This document shows, piece by piece, positions 16,965 through 25,297 of a stretch of 43,918 bases of DNA. Within the stretch, counting starts at the first letter, position 1, and every line of letters begins with the position of its first letter. Origin of the DNA: an uncultured Paracoccus sp. (GTDB lineage Bacteria > Pseudomonadota > Alphaproteobacteria > Rhodobacterales > Rhodobacteraceae). The DNA is taken from positions 1 to 43,918 of the forward strand of contig NZ_CAMEFG010000031.1 of NCBI RefSeq assembly GCF_945915435.1, given 5' to 3'. Both the position numbers and the translations under genes were made by a program. The notes below the pieces were generated by a model. The model did not search any database. It had not been told where the DNA came from and saw only the letters and a list, made by a program, of their open reading frames with translations.

Positions 16965-17794
16965 TTCGGCTTCCTCTTGCTGGCCAGCGCCTCGGCAAGC
17001 GGCATGATCGCCGATCCGGGCTGCAATGGCTTTTGCTGGTTTTCGGCAGGCGCCCATCCGGTCAGAAAGACCAGATCGAAGGTGGCGACAACCCGCGCCG
17101 GATCGGCGGGATCGGGGTGGTCGGCCTGATAGATCCGGGCCGCGCGCATGATGATCTCGCGTCGCGTCATCGCGCGCGCGCGGGCGGCCAGGGCATTGGT
17201 TTCGCCCATCGCGCGCAGGTCCTGCGCCAGGTGGAACAGGTCGCGATAGCTGACCTGCTGCGTCATCTGGTCGGCTACGGTCAGCGCCAGCCCCGCCCGC
17301 GCCAGCAGCCCGCCAAGGTCGCGGATTTCGCCCATCGGCAGGACGCGGGGGGACAGGCCGGATACGACCTCGGCCTCGGCCCGCGTCAGGCTGTCGCGCA
17401 ATTCATGCAGGGTGCGGCCGCCGGGCAAGACGGCGATGAACAGCCCGTCGGGGCGCAGCGCGCGCGCGGACTGGACCATCTGCCCCACCGGGTCGTCGGC
17501 CCAATGCAGGGACATGGCGTGGATCACCAGGTCGAAGCTGGCCGGTTCCAGAGCCAGCCGCTCGCGATCGGCCACGATCCGGGCCTGCGGGAAGGCATCG
17601 GCCCAGAATTCGGGCATTCCGGTCACGATGGCGATGTCGCTAAACCGCCTGTTAACCTCTGCCAGCCTATCCTGAACCTCGGTCAGGGCGATTCGGTGCA
17701 GGAAATCGGCGGGCTGGCCTCGGCGGGCGCGGGCACGGTGCAATTCCAGCGCATGCCGGTCGGTGAGTGTGGAAGAGGCGGGGATAGACGTCAT
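16961..17794 (-). CDS. NDUFAF5/BioC-like methyltransferase-fold protein with degenerate SAM motif
   Basis: A 277-residue protein. The middle and C-terminal parts (FDLVIHAMSLHWADDP, RALRPDGLFIAVLPGG, LHELRDSL, then DLRAMGETNALAARAR and a late GWAP) match the pattern I know from NDUFAF5, the complex I assembly factor, and from BioC-type methyltransferases. The usual glycine-rich SAM motif (DLGCGxG) is missing; the equivalent place reads DIAIVTGMPEFW. Human NDUFAF5 hydroxylates an arginine of the NDUFS7 subunit, so a complex I role is possible here. It could equally be an annotated BioC without biotin function, since no bio genes are nearby. It is coupled to hemH downstream, and its start codon overlaps a possible comF start head to head. 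Confidence 0.75.
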   Translation of the reverse strand: MTSIPASSTLTDRHALELHRARARRGQPADFLHRIALTEVQDRLAEVNRRFSDIAIVTGMPEFWADAFPQARIVADRERLALEPASFDLVIHAMSLHWADDPVGQMVQSARALRPDGLFIAVLPGGRTLHELRDSLTRAEAEVVSGLSPRVLPMGEIRDLGGLLARAGLALTVADQMTQQVSYRDLFHLAQDLRAMGETNALAARARAMTRREIIMRAARIYQADHPDPADPARVVATFDLVFLTGWAPAENQQKPLQPGSAIMPLAEALASKRKPN

Positions 17795-17825
17795 GGGCGT
17801 GCAGTTTAAGGGCGTTCGCGCGGTG

Positions 17826-18575
17826 ATGAAAGGCGCATTGCAGCTTGTCTACCCCCCGCAATGCATGGGCTGCGGCGAAACCGTCGGCGAAACCGGGGCG
17901 CTCTGCCCCGGATGCTGGAACGACACGGGTTTCATCGTCGGAATCTGCTGCGATCTGTGCGGCGCGCCGCTGCCCGACGACGGATCGCGCCCCGATGCAG
18001 CGGGGGCGCGGCTTTCTGACGCAGAGGGCGCCCGCTGCGACGAATGCCTGCGCGCGGCGCGTCCCTGGGTGCGGGGCCGCGCCGCGCTGGTCTATCGCGG
18101 AACGGGGCGGCCGCTCGTGCTGGCGTTGAAACATGGCGACCGGCTGGACATCGCCGCCCCGCTTGGCGACTGGCTGGCGCGGACGTCGGCCCCGCTGATC
18201 GCACCGGATACGCTGGTCGTGCCGGTGCCGCTGCATCTCCGGCGCCTGTTTCACCGCCGCTACAACCAGGCCGAACTGCTGGCCCGCCGCATCGCCCACG
18301 CCCACGGGCTTCCGCTACGCGCCGACCTGCTGTTTCGCACCCGTGCGACGCCGCCCCAGGACCATCGCCCGCTGGCCGAGCGTTTCGCCAACCTGGAAGG
18401 CGCCTTGCGGGTCAGGCCGCGCGAATTGCCCCGGATCGCGGGACGACCGGTGCTGCTGGTGGATGACGTCATGGCCTCGGGCGCGACGCTGACGGCGGCG
18501 GCGGGGGCGCTGATCGCACAGGGCGCGGGGCCTGTTTCGGTCGCGGTGCTGGCGCGCGCCGTGAAGGAGGCCTAG
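17826..18575 (+). CDS. comF: ComF family protein (phosphoribosyltransferase-like)
   Basis: About 249 residues. The N terminus has the zinc-ribbon-type cysteines of ComF (CMGCGE, CPGC, CDLCGAPLP and CDEC). The PRTase-like domain includes LVLALKHGD, VPVPLHLRRLFHRRYNQAELLAR and the PRPP-loop motif VLLVDDVMASGATL. In competent bacteria ComF helps DNA uptake and integration; many non-competent proteobacteria keep it with unclear function. The start at 17826 gives MKGALQLVYPPQC, the usual beginning in relatives as I recall. An in-frame ATG at 17793 overlaps the divergent gene's start codon within one CATG. Glutaredoxin follows 31 bases downstream. Confidence 0.88.
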   Translation: MKGALQLVYPPQCMGCGETVGETGALCPGCWNDTGFIVGICCDLCGAPLPDDGSRPDAAGARLSDAEGARCDECLRAARPWVRGRAALVYRGTGRPLVLALKHGDRLDIAAPLGDWLARTSAPLIAPDTLVVPVPLHLRRLFHRRYNQAELLARRIAHAHGLPLRADLLFRTRATPPQDHRPLAERFANLEGALRVRPRELPRIAGRPVLLVDDVMASGATLTAAAGALIAQGAGPVSVAVLARAVKEA

Positions 18576-18606
18576 ATACCCATGCAGCACAACAAAAGGA
18601 CAGCCC

Positions 18607-18864
18607 ATGCCCAAGGTCGAAATCTACACCACCCCCACCTGCCCCTTCTGCCACCGTGCCAAGGCGCTGCTGAACCAGAAGGGCGCCGCCTTTCAGGAAA
18701 TCGACGTCGCCGGAAACAGCGACCTGCGCGCGGCCATGACCCAACGCGCAGGCGGACGGCGGACCGTGCCGCAGATCTTCATCGACGACCGCCACATCGG
18801 CGGCAGCGACGATCTTCGGGCATTGGAATCACAGGGAAAGCTGGACGCCCTTCTGGCGGGCTGA
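18607..18864 (+). CDS. grxC: Glutaredoxin 3
   Basis: An 85-residue dithiol glutaredoxin with active site CPFC in YTTPTCPFCHRAK at residues 8-20, the cis-proline RRTVPQIFI and the glutathione-binding GGSDDLRALE. It reduces disulfides and mixed disulfides with glutathione and can donate electrons to ribonucleotide reductase. Length is standard for the family. The ATG follows AAAAGGACAGCCC. It lies between comF and a nitrilase-family amidase in the same direction. A 231-bp gap after it holds no recognisable gene or strong terminator. Confidence 0.96.
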   Translation: MPKVEIYTTPTCPFCHRAKALLNQKGAAFQEIDVAGNSDLRAAMTQRAGGRRTVPQIFIDDRHIGGSDDLRALESQGKLDALLAG

Positions 18865-19095
18865 GGCATTTCCGGCGCATGTGGGACGCCGGTTCCGCGC
18901 CCGAAGACGCGCGGAAACCAGGGCCTGCCCGGTTCCGGCGATTCGCGGGTCGGGCAGGTCGCGCCAAAGGGCCCGGCGGGGGCTTGCCTGGCCGGCCTTA
19001 TCCGCGCAACATGCCGCCCGACCGGATGCCCGCCCCGCCTTTCGCGCCCCACTCTTTTGCACGGGGTCCCGGCCTCGCGCCGACAGAGGATAGCC

Positions 19096-19953
19096 ATGAC
19101 CGACCGATCCCGGCTGAAAACGGCCCTGATTCAGCTTTCCGTCGGCGACGATCCGGCGGCGAACCTGCCCGTCACGCAGGCGCTGATCCGCCAGGCCGCA
19201 TCGCAAGGCGCCGAACTGATCCTGACGCCCGAGGCGACGAACCTGCTGGGCGCCAGCCGCGAATGGCAGCAACGGCACCTGGTGACCGAGGCGCGCGACC
19301 CCACCCTTGCCGCCCTGCGCGCGCTGGCGGGCGAGCTTGGGGTGTGGCTGCTGATCGGTTCGCTGTCGCTTGCAACCGGCGACCCCGACGATCCACGCCT
19401 TGCCAATCGCAGCTTCCTGATCGCGCCGGACGGGCGGATCGTGGCACGCTACGACAAGCTGCACATGTTCGACGTGACCATTTCGGACAGCGAATCCTAT
19501 CGTGAATCCAATGCCTTCCGCCCCGGAGACCGCGCCGTTCTGGCACAGGGTCCGGTGCCCGTCGGCATGACGGTCTGCTACGATCTGCGCTTTGCCGGGC
19601 TTTACCGCCGCCTTGCGCAGGCGGGCGCGCACATCCTGACGGTTCCGGCGGCCTTCAACGACACCACCGGCGCCGCCCATTGGGAGGTGCTGCTGCGTGC
19701 CCGCGCGATCGAGACGGGCTGCTTCGTCCTGGCCCCCGCGCAGACCGGCCTGCATGCGACGCCCGGCAATCCCAACGCCCGGCCCCGCCGAAGCTGGGGG
19801 CACTCGCTGGCCGTCTCGCCCTGGGGCGAGGTGCTGGCGGACGCCGGGACCCGGGCCGGCGTGACCTGCGTGACCCTTGACCTCGACGCGGTGGACAGGG
19901 CACGGTCCCGCATCCCTTCCCTTTCCCACGACCGCGAATTCCACGGCCCATGA
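19096..19953 (+). CDS. Carbon-nitrogen hydrolase, nitrilase superfamily (Nit1-like amidase)
   Basis: A 285-residue nitrilase-superfamily protein with the Glu-Lys-Cys triad in LTPEATNLL, RYDKLHMFDV and MTVCYDLRF. The ESYRESNAFRPGD segment between Lys and Cys and the following VPAAFNDTTGAAHWEVLLRA place it in the Nit1/NIT2-like amidase group. Members there hydrolyse deaminated glutathione or short omega-amides such as alpha-ketoglutaramate. The start ATG at 19096 has GAGGATAGCC upstream. The stop overlaps the MarR start (ATGA), so the two are translated together. Its closeness to glutaredoxin would suit a glutathione-repair role, which is an inference. Confidence 0.9.
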   Translation: MTDRSRLKTALIQLSVGDDPAANLPVTQALIRQAASQGAELILTPEATNLLGASREWQQRHLVTEARDPTLAALRALAGELGVWLLIGSLSLATGDPDDPRLANRSFLIAPDGRIVARYDKLHMFDVTISDSESYRESNAFRPGDRAVLAQGPVPVGMTVCYDLRFAGLYRRLAQAGAHILTVPAAFNDTTGAAHWEVLLRARAIETGCFVLAPAQTGLHATPGNPNARPRRSWGHSLAVSPWGEVLADAGTRAGVTCVTLDLDAVDRARSRIPSLSHDREFHGP

Positions 19954-20477
19954 TGACCGACAAGAACGACATTCCATCGCGCCCGCCCCCGCCCCAGCCG
20001 GGCGACGGCTCGGCCGAGGCGCTGGCGGCCAGCCTGTTTTCCGAGGTCTTCATCGCCGACCAGCTTGCACGCGAGATGGTCTCGCGCGCGTTGCCCAAGG
20101 GGATGCGGATCTCGCATTTCTCGGTCCTGAACCTGCTGGCGCATCTGAACGTCGAACGCACCCCGGCCGAGCTGGCCGATGCCTTCCACGTCACCCGCGG
20201 CGCGATGACGAACACGCTGTCGCGGCTGGAATGGGCGGGCCATGTCCATATCCGGCCCGATTGGGACGATGCGCGGCGCAAGTTCGTGGCGATCAGCCCG
20301 GCGGGCCGTGCGGCGCGGGACGTGGCGCTGGCGGCCCTGATGCCGCGCATAACCGAGGTCGTCCGCGACGTCGGCGCCGACCGCATCCGCGCCACCCTGC
20401 CCGTCTTGCGCATGCTGCGCAAACGGCTGGAAGAGGCCGAAAAGCCCCTTGCAGGTCCTACGGACGAACCGTGGTAA
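19950..20477 (+). CDS. MarR-family transcriptional regulator
   Basis: A 175-residue winged-helix regulator. After a proline-rich N terminus it has the MarR core: [13 protein letters not shown], the recognition region [20 protein letters not shown], and the wing [20 protein letters not shown]. The ligand and target genes are unknown. Two adjacent ATGs (19950 and 19953) are possible starts, the first within the ATGA overlap with the amidase gene. The 3' end overlaps the convergent ubiG gene by 20 bases. Regulation of its own amidase operon is possible, but I see no operator to support it. Confidence 0.9.
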   Translation: MMTDKNDIPSRPPPPQPGDGSAEALAASLFSEVFIADQLAREMVSRALPKGMRISHFSVLNLLAHLNVERTPAELADAFHVTRGAMTNTLSRLEWAGHVHIRPDWDDARRKFVAISPAGRAARDVALAALMPRITEVVRDVGADRIRATLPVLRMLRKRLEEAEKPLAGPTDEPW

Positions 20478-21207
20478 GAAGGTAGTTCACCGACAGATCG
20501 CGCGGCGACAGCGACCAGTCCCAGCGCAGCGGGTTGAAGACCATGCCCGCGCGATCCTCGACCTGCAAGCCGGCGTCGCGGGCCATGCCCGCCAGTTCGT
20601 CCGGGGTGATGAAACGCGACCAGTCATGCGTGCCCCTGGGCAGCCAGCGCATCACCCACTCGGCCCCGACGATCGCGGCGGCAAAGCTGCGCGCGGTGCG
20701 GTTCAGCGTCGAAAGCACCAGCATCCCGCCCGGACGCAGCAGCCCGTGGCAGGTCGCGACGAAACCGGCGGGATCGGCGACATGCTCGACGATTTCCAGC
20801 GCAAGGACCACGTCGAAGCGCGCCCCTTCGTCCAGCAGCGATTCGGCGGTGGTGTTGCGATAGTCGATCCCCAGCCCCTGTTCCTGCGCATGCAGCGCGG
20901 CGACCGCGATATTGCCGGGCGCCGCATCCGCGCCCACGACCGAGGCCCCCAGCCTTGCCATCGGCTCGGCCATCAGCCCGCCGCCGCAACCGATGTCCAG
21001 CACCCGCAACCCGGCAAAGGGCTGCGCGGCGCCGCGGTCCAGCCCGAACTGCGCGGCGACCTGCGCCACGACATATTCCAGCCGGGTCGGGTTGAGCATG
21101 TGCAGCGGCTTGAACTTGCCCTCGGGGTCCCACCATTCGCGCGCCAGGGCCTGGAACTTGGCGACCTCGGCGGGGTCGATGCTGCTTTCCTGGGGATGGT
21201 TGCTCAT
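20458..21207 (-). CDS. ubiG: UbiG, bifunctional ubiquinone O-methyltransferase
   Basis: A 249-residue SAM-dependent enzyme for both O-methylation steps of ubiquinone synthesis (2-polyprenyl-6-hydroxyphenol and 3-demethylubiquinol). It shows the UbiG-typical N terminus [21 protein letters not shown], the SAM motif [20 protein letters not shown], the [15 protein letters not shown] acidic region, and the late [15 protein letters not shown] with YLLTTV near the end. The start at 21207 is supported by AAGGACG upstream and the family's MSNHP-type beginning. It ends inside the convergent marR gene and is divergent from prolyl iminopeptidase across 52 bases. Confidence 0.97.
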   Translation of the reverse strand: MSNHPQESSIDPAEVAKFQALAREWWDPEGKFKPLHMLNPTRLEYVVAQVAAQFGLDRGAAQPFAGLRVLDIGCGGGLMAEPMARLGASVVGADAAPGNIAVAALHAQEQGLGIDYRNTTAESLLDEGARFDVVLALEIVEHVADPAGFVATCHGLLRPGGMLVLSTLNRTARSFAAAIVGAEWVMRWLPRGTHDWSRFITPDELAGMARDAGLQVEDRAGMVFNPLRWDWSLSPRDLSVNYLLTTVRP

Positions 21208-21259
21208 TCGTGTCGTCCTTGCTGTGGCGGCGGGCAGCCGTGCGTTGTATAGTCCTGGC

Positions 21260-22228
21260 ATGGACAGATTGGCAGGGCAAATCGGCGGCTATCTTTCACA
21301 GGGCGGGCTGCATCCGCAGGTCGAGCCTTTCGACCGGCGCATGATCGCCGTGGGCGACGGCCACCAGATCCATGTCGAACAATCGGGCAGGCCCGACGGC
21401 GTGCCGGTGATCGTGCTGCACGGCGGTCCGGGCGGCGGGGCCAGCCCCTTCATGCGCCGCTTCTTCGACCCCGCCCATTACCGCGCGATCCTGTTCGACC
21501 AGCGGGGTTGCGGCCGCTCGCGCCCGCATGCGGCGATCACGGCCAACACCACCCCCCACCTGATCGCGGATATCGAGGTGCTGCGGCGCGAGCTGGGCAT
21601 CGGCCCGGCCATCGTCTTCGGCGGAAGCTGGGGCGCGACGCTGGCGCTGGCCTATGCGCAAGCCCACCCCGGCGCGGTGCGTGCGCTGGTGCTGCGCGGC
21701 GTCTTTCTTGGCACGCGGCGCGAGTTGGACTGGTTCTATGGCGGCGGCGCGGGGCAGTTCTTTCCCGACAGATGGGCCGCCTTTACCGCGCCCATCCCGG
21801 AAAACGAACGCGGCGACCTGATCGCAGCCTACAACCGGCGCCTGTTCTGCGGCGACCCTGCGCGCGAGACGCGCTTTGCCCTGCCCTGGCTGACCTGGGA
21901 AAACGCGCTGGCGGGGATGGATATCTCGGGCGCGGGCCATGCGCCGCCGGAATATGCGCGGGCCTTTGCACGGCTGGAGAATCACTATTTCTTCAACGGC
22001 TGCTTCTTGCAGGACGGGCAGTTGCTGCGCGACCGCCACCGGATCGAGCATATCCCCACGACCGTCGTGCAGGGCCGCTACGACATGATCTGCCCGCCCC
22101 AAAGCGCCTGGGACCTGGCGCAGGGCTGGCCCAACTGCGATCTGCGGCTGGTGCCCATGTCCGGCCATGCCCTGTCCGAGCCGCGAATCAGCGCCGAACT
22201 GGTGCGGATCATGGACCGGATGCGATGA
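21260..22228 (+). CDS. pip: Prolyl iminopeptidase
   Basis: A 322-residue alpha/beta hydrolase that removes N-terminal proline from peptides (family S33). Visible marks: the oxyanion region [24 protein letters not shown], the nucleophile elbow [14 protein letters not shown] with catalytic Ser, the acid in GRYDMICPP and the final His in MSGHALSEP. No signal peptide, so cytoplasmic. The ATG at 21260 has no ribosome site, but a TATAGT -10-like element at 21248-21253 would place the transcription start on or next to that ATG, so the message could be leaderless. It is divergent from ubiG and precedes the rimP operon promoter. Confidence 0.95.
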   Translation: MDRLAGQIGGYLSQGGLHPQVEPFDRRMIAVGDGHQIHVEQSGRPDGVPVIVLHGGPGGGASPFMRRFFDPAHYRAILFDQRGCGRSRPHAAITANTTPHLIADIEVLRRELGIGPAIVFGGSWGATLALAYAQAHPGAVRALVLRGVFLGTRRELDWFYGGGAGQFFPDRWAAFTAPIPENERGDLIAAYNRRLFCGDPARETRFALPWLTWENALAGMDISGAGHAPPEYARAFARLENHYFFNGCFLQDGQLLRDRHRIEHIPTTVVQGRYDMICPPQSAWDLAQGWPNCDLRLVPMSGHALSEPRISAELVRIMDRMR

Positions 22229-22262
22229 AATGGGCCAACCCGCGCACCGCTTTCACGAATGC

Positions 22263-22291
22263 TTGCAATCCCGCGGCGGCGCGGCTATATC
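22263..22291 (+). promoter_or_regulatory. Probable sigma-70 promoter of the rimP-nusA-infB operon
   Basis: A -35-like TTGCAA at 22263-22268 and a -10-like TATATC at 22286-22291 are 17 bases apart in otherwise GC-rich sequence. Transcription would start near 22298, leaving a leader of about 80 bases before the rimP ATG. The shape CTTGCA...CTATAT fits promoters common in alphaproteobacteria. Confidence 0.6.
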
Positions 22292-22340
22292 CCTGCCAAC
22301 AGCGGCGCAGGCTTCCACAACCTGCCCACCGGGAAGATGC

Positions 22341-22364
22341 ACGGGCCGCCTCGGCCCGTTTTTT
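22341..22364 (+). terminator. Intrinsic terminator in the rimP leader (probable attenuator)
   Basis: A perfect 8-bp stem, ACGGGCCG / CGGCCCGT, with a three-base loop is followed directly by six T. It ends only seven bases before the GGAGA ribosome site of rimP. Lying between the operon's promoter and its first gene, it is better explained as an attenuator than as the end of pip. Upstream, GCAGG/CCTGC and CTTCC/GGAAG arms could form an alternative structure that frees it. Confidence 0.75.
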
Positions 22365-22379
22365 GTGTTTGGAGACGTC

Positions 22380-22973
22380 ATGTCCGATCTCGTAGCCAAG
22401 ACCTCGATCGACCGGCGCCTGGCCGAGATCGTCCGCCCGGTGATCGAAGACCTGGGGTTCGAACTGGTCCGCATCCGCCTGCAAGGCGGCAAGACCTCGA
22501 CCCTGCAAATCATGGCCGACCGGCCCGAGGGCGGCATCAATGTCGATGACTGCGCCGATATTTCCACCGCCGTCAGCGCCACGCTGGACGTCGAGGATCC
22601 GCTTGAGGACGCCTATCACCTGGAAGTCAGCAGCCCCGGCATCGACCGCCCGCTGACCCGGCTCAAGGATTTCGCGACATTCGAGGGATACGAGGCGCGG
22701 CTGGAAACGAATCAGCCCATCGACGGGCGCAAGCGGTTCAAGGGCATGCTTGCGGGCATCGAGGGCGAGGAAGTCCTGATCAATGTCGAGGAAGGCACGA
22801 TCGGGCTGCATTTCGACTGGCTCAGCGATGCGAAACTGGTCCTGACGGACGATCTGATCGCCGAGATGCTGCGCCAGAAAAAGGAAGCGGGGGTCGAGAT
22901 CGAAAACCTCGACGAAACCGCGTTTGACGATATCGAAACCGAGACCGGCACGCCCGGCGATTCGAAGGATTAA
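22380..22973 (+). CDS. rimP: Ribosome maturation factor RimP
   Basis: A 197-residue protein needed for maturation of the 30S ribosomal subunit. The N-terminal domain has [20 protein letters not shown], the central part the conserved [19 protein letters not shown], and then [20 protein letters not shown], the family's signature. The C-terminal tail is acidic and longer than in E. coli (about 150 residues). The ATG at 22380 has GGAGACGTC just upstream. It opens the classic rimP-nusA-ylxR-infB operon, three bases ahead of nusA. Expression is probably attenuated in the leader. Confidence 0.96.
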   Translation: MSDLVAKTSIDRRLAEIVRPVIEDLGFELVRIRLQGGKTSTLQIMADRPEGGINVDDCADISTAVSATLDVEDPLEDAYHLEVSSPGIDRPLTRLKDFATFEGYEARLETNQPIDGRKRFKGMLAGIEGEEVLINVEEGTIGLHFDWLSDAKLVLTDDLIAEMLRQKKEAGVEIENLDETAFDDIETETGTPGDSKD

Positions 22974-22976
22974 GCA

Positions 22977-24653
22977 ATGGCAATCACCTCCGCCAACCAG
23001 CTTGAACTGCTGCAAACCGCCGAGGCCGTCGCGCGCGAGAAGATGATCGAGCCGGAGCTGGTCATCGAGGCGATGGAAGACAGCCTGGCCCGCGCCGCCA
23101 AGTCCCGCTACGGCGCCGAAATGGACATCCGCGTCCAGATCGACCGCAAGACCGGCAACGCCGCCTTCACCCGCGTCCGCACCGTGGCCGAGGATGAAGA
23201 GATCGAGAACTATCAGGCCCAGTTCACCGTCGAACAGGCCCGCCCCTATTTCGAGCCATCGCGCAGCGGCGACGCCTTCTGGACCCGCGACGGCGCCCGG
23301 ATCGAGGATTTCGCGGGCGGCCCGCAGGTCGGCGACGTGTTCCAGGAACGCGTGCCCCCGGTCGAACTGGGCCGCATCGCCGCGCAATCGGCCAAGCAGG
23401 TCATCCTGCAACGCGTCCGCGAGGCCGAGCGCGACCGCCAGTATGAGGAATTCCGCGACCGCGCCGGCACCATCATCAACGGCGTGGTGAAGCGCGAGGA
23501 ATACGGCAACATCATCGTGGACGTGGGCCGGGGCGAGGCGATCCTGCGCCGCAACGAAAAGATCGGCCGCGAAAGCTATCGCCCGAACGACCGCATCCGC
23601 GCCTATGTCAAGGACGTGCGCCGCGAGACGCGCGGGCCGCAGATCTTCCTGTCGCGCACCGATCCGCAATTCATGGCCGAACTGTTCAAGATGGAAGTCC
23701 CTGAAATCTATGACGGCGTGATCGAGATCAAGGCCGTCGCCCGCGACCCCGGCAGCCGCGCCAAGATCGCCGTCATCAGCTATGACAACAGCATCGACCC
23801 GGTCGGCGCCTGCGTCGGCATGCGCGGCAGCCGCGTCCAGGCGGTCGTCGGCGAATTGCAGGGCGAAAAGATCGACATCATCCCCTGGAACGAGGATCAG
23901 GCGACCTTCCTGGTCAACGCCCTGCAACCCGCCGAGGTCAGCAAGGTCGTCGTGGACGAGGAAGCCAACAAGATCGAGGTCGTCGTCCCGGACGAACAGC
24001 TTTCGCTGGCCATCGGGCGGCGCGGCCAGAACGTGCGCCTGGCCAGCCAGTTGACCGGCCTCGACATCGATATCCTGACCGAGGAAGAGGAATCCAAGCG
24101 CCGTCAGGCCGAGTTCAACGCCCGCACCAAGCTGTTCGTCGATACGCTGGACCTGGACGAATTCTTCGCCCAGCTTCTGGTCGCGGAAGGCTTCACCAAC
24201 CTGGAAGAAGTCGCCTATGTCGAGGCCGACGAACTGCTGGCCATAGACGGCGTGGACGAGGCGACGGCGGACGAATTGCAGACCCGCGCCCGCGAACATC
24301 TTGAGGCCGCGAATCGCCAGGCGCTGGAAAACGCCCGCGCCCTTGGGGTCGAGGACAGCCTGGTCGATTTCGAGGGCCTGACCCCGCAGATGATCGAGGC
24401 GCTGGCCAAGGACGGCATCAAGACGCTGGAGGATTTCGCCACCTGCGCCGATTGGGAACTGGCCGGCGGCTGGACGACCGACAACGGCCAGCGCATCAAG
24501 GACGACGGCTTGCTGGAGCCTTTCGGCCTGTCGCTGGAAGATGCGCAGAACCTGATCATGACGGCGCGAATCATGCTGGGCTGGGTCGATCTGGCCGAGC
24601 TTGAGACCGAGGCCCAGGCCGAAACCGGCGCAGACGAGGAGGCCGGGGTGTAA
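22977..24653 (+). CDS. nusA: Transcription termination/antitermination protein NusA
   Basis: A 558-residue RNA polymerase-binding factor acting in pausing, termination and rRNA antitermination. Order of parts: N-terminal RNAP-binding domain with [16 protein letters not shown]1 domain with [20 protein letters not shown]; two KH domains with [20 protein letters not shown] and the second-KH segment [20 protein letters not shown]; then a C-terminal extension with two acidic helix-hairpin-helix repeats ([18 protein letters not shown] and the later [14 protein letters not shown]). That two-repeat tail is found in many proteobacteria. The start follows the rimP stop by three bases. ylxR begins 18 bases after the stop. 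Confidence 0.98.
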   Translation: MAITSANQLELLQTAEAVAREKMIEPELVIEAMEDSLARAAKSRYGAEMDIRVQIDRKTGNAAFTRVRTVAEDEEIENYQAQFTVEQARPYFEPSRSGDAFWTRDGARIEDFAGGPQVGDVFQERVPPVELGRIAAQSAKQVILQRVREAERDRQYEEFRDRAGTIINGVVKREEYGNIIVDVGRGEAILRRNEKIGRESYRPNDRIRAYVKDVRRETRGPQIFLSRTDPQFMAELFKMEVPEIYDGVIEIKAVARDPGSRAKIAVISYDNSIDPVGACVGMRGSRVQAVVGELQGEKIDIIPWNEDQATFLVNALQPAEVSKVVVDEEANKIEVVVPDEQLSLAIGRRGQNVRLASQLTGLDIDILTEEEESKRRQAEFNARTKLFVDTLDLDEFFAQLLVAEGFTNLEEVAYVEADELLAIDGVDEATADELQTRAREHLEAANRQALENARALGVEDSLVDFEGLTPQMIEALAKDGIKTLEDFATCADWELAGGWTTDNGQRIKDDGLLEPFGLSLEDAQNLIMTARIMLGWVDLAELETEAQAETGADEEAGV

Positions 24654-24671
24654 CGCCCCGGACGAACCGGA

Positions 24672-25289
24672 ATGACACGCGGGGGCCGGATCAAGGACCG
24701 CGAGACGCCCGAACGGCGCTGCCTCGTCACCGGCGAGGTGGGGCCGAAGGCCGGGCTGATTCGCTTCGTGGCCGGACCCGATGGCATGGTGGTGCCGGAT
24801 CTGGCGGAAAAATTGCCCGGCCGGGGCTTCTGGGTCACGGCCGAGCGCACTATATTGGAAAAAGCACTGGCAAAGGGCCTGTTTTCGCGCGGTGCGAAGG
24901 CAAAGGTCGGCGCCCCGGACGACCTCGTTCAGATGATCGAGGACGGGCTGGCAAGGCGCGTTGTCGGGCTGATTTCGCTTTGTCGCAAATCCGGCGACGC
25001 GGTTGCCGGGTTTGAGAAGGTCAAGGACTGGCTGGCACAGGGCCGCGCAAAGGTGCTGCTGCAAGCCTCGGACGGGTCGGAACGCGGCAAGGGCAAACTG
25101 TGGACCCCCACCGGGGGCCGCTGGTTCGGCTGCCTGACCGCATCAGAATTGGGTTTGTCCTTTGGGCGCGATCATGTCATACACAGCGCGCTTGCGCCGG
25201 GGGGCCTGACCGACAGCGTGATCAGGGACGCAAGCAGGCTGACAGGCCTGCGCGGGCATGACGGCGGGACGACCGCCGGGAAGGATTGA
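24672..25289 (+). CDS. YlxR (DUF448) fused to an L7Ae-like RNA-binding domain
   Basis: A 205-residue two-domain protein. Residues about 8-90 are Ylx[21 protein letters not shown] and [19 protein letters not shown]. Residues about 95-195 resemble the L7Ae/L30e fold of YlxQ ([40 protein letters not shown]). In Firmicutes these are two separate genes, ylxR and ylxQ, between nusA and infB; in alphaproteobacteria they are commonly one. It is RNA-binding by family and probably tied to transcription or ribosome function. The stop overlaps a possible TTG start of infB. A Thr-Pro-Thr-Gly-Gly insertion sits in the second domain. Confidence 0.9.
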   Translation: MTRGGRIKDRETPERRCLVTGEVGPKAGLIRFVAGPDGMVVPDLAEKLPGRGFWVTAERTILEKALAKGLFSRGAKAKVGAPDDLVQMIEDGLARRVVGLISLCRKSGDAVAGFEKVKDWLAQGRAKVLLQASDGSERGKGKLWTPTGGRWFGCLTASELGLSFGRDHVIHSALAPGGLTDSVIRDASRLTGLRGHDGGTTAGKD

Positions 25290-25297
25290 AGATCGGA

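Noticed and set aside
18865..19095. Hidden gene between glutaredoxin and the amidase
   Set aside because: Only Arg/Pro-rich frames without ribosome sites; I see neither a gene nor a clear terminator here.
22209..25064. Long minus-strand open frame opposite rimP and nusA
   Set aside because: Composition is Asp/Leu/Gly-rich without any family motif, and it is opposite two certain genes. It is a codon-bias shadow.
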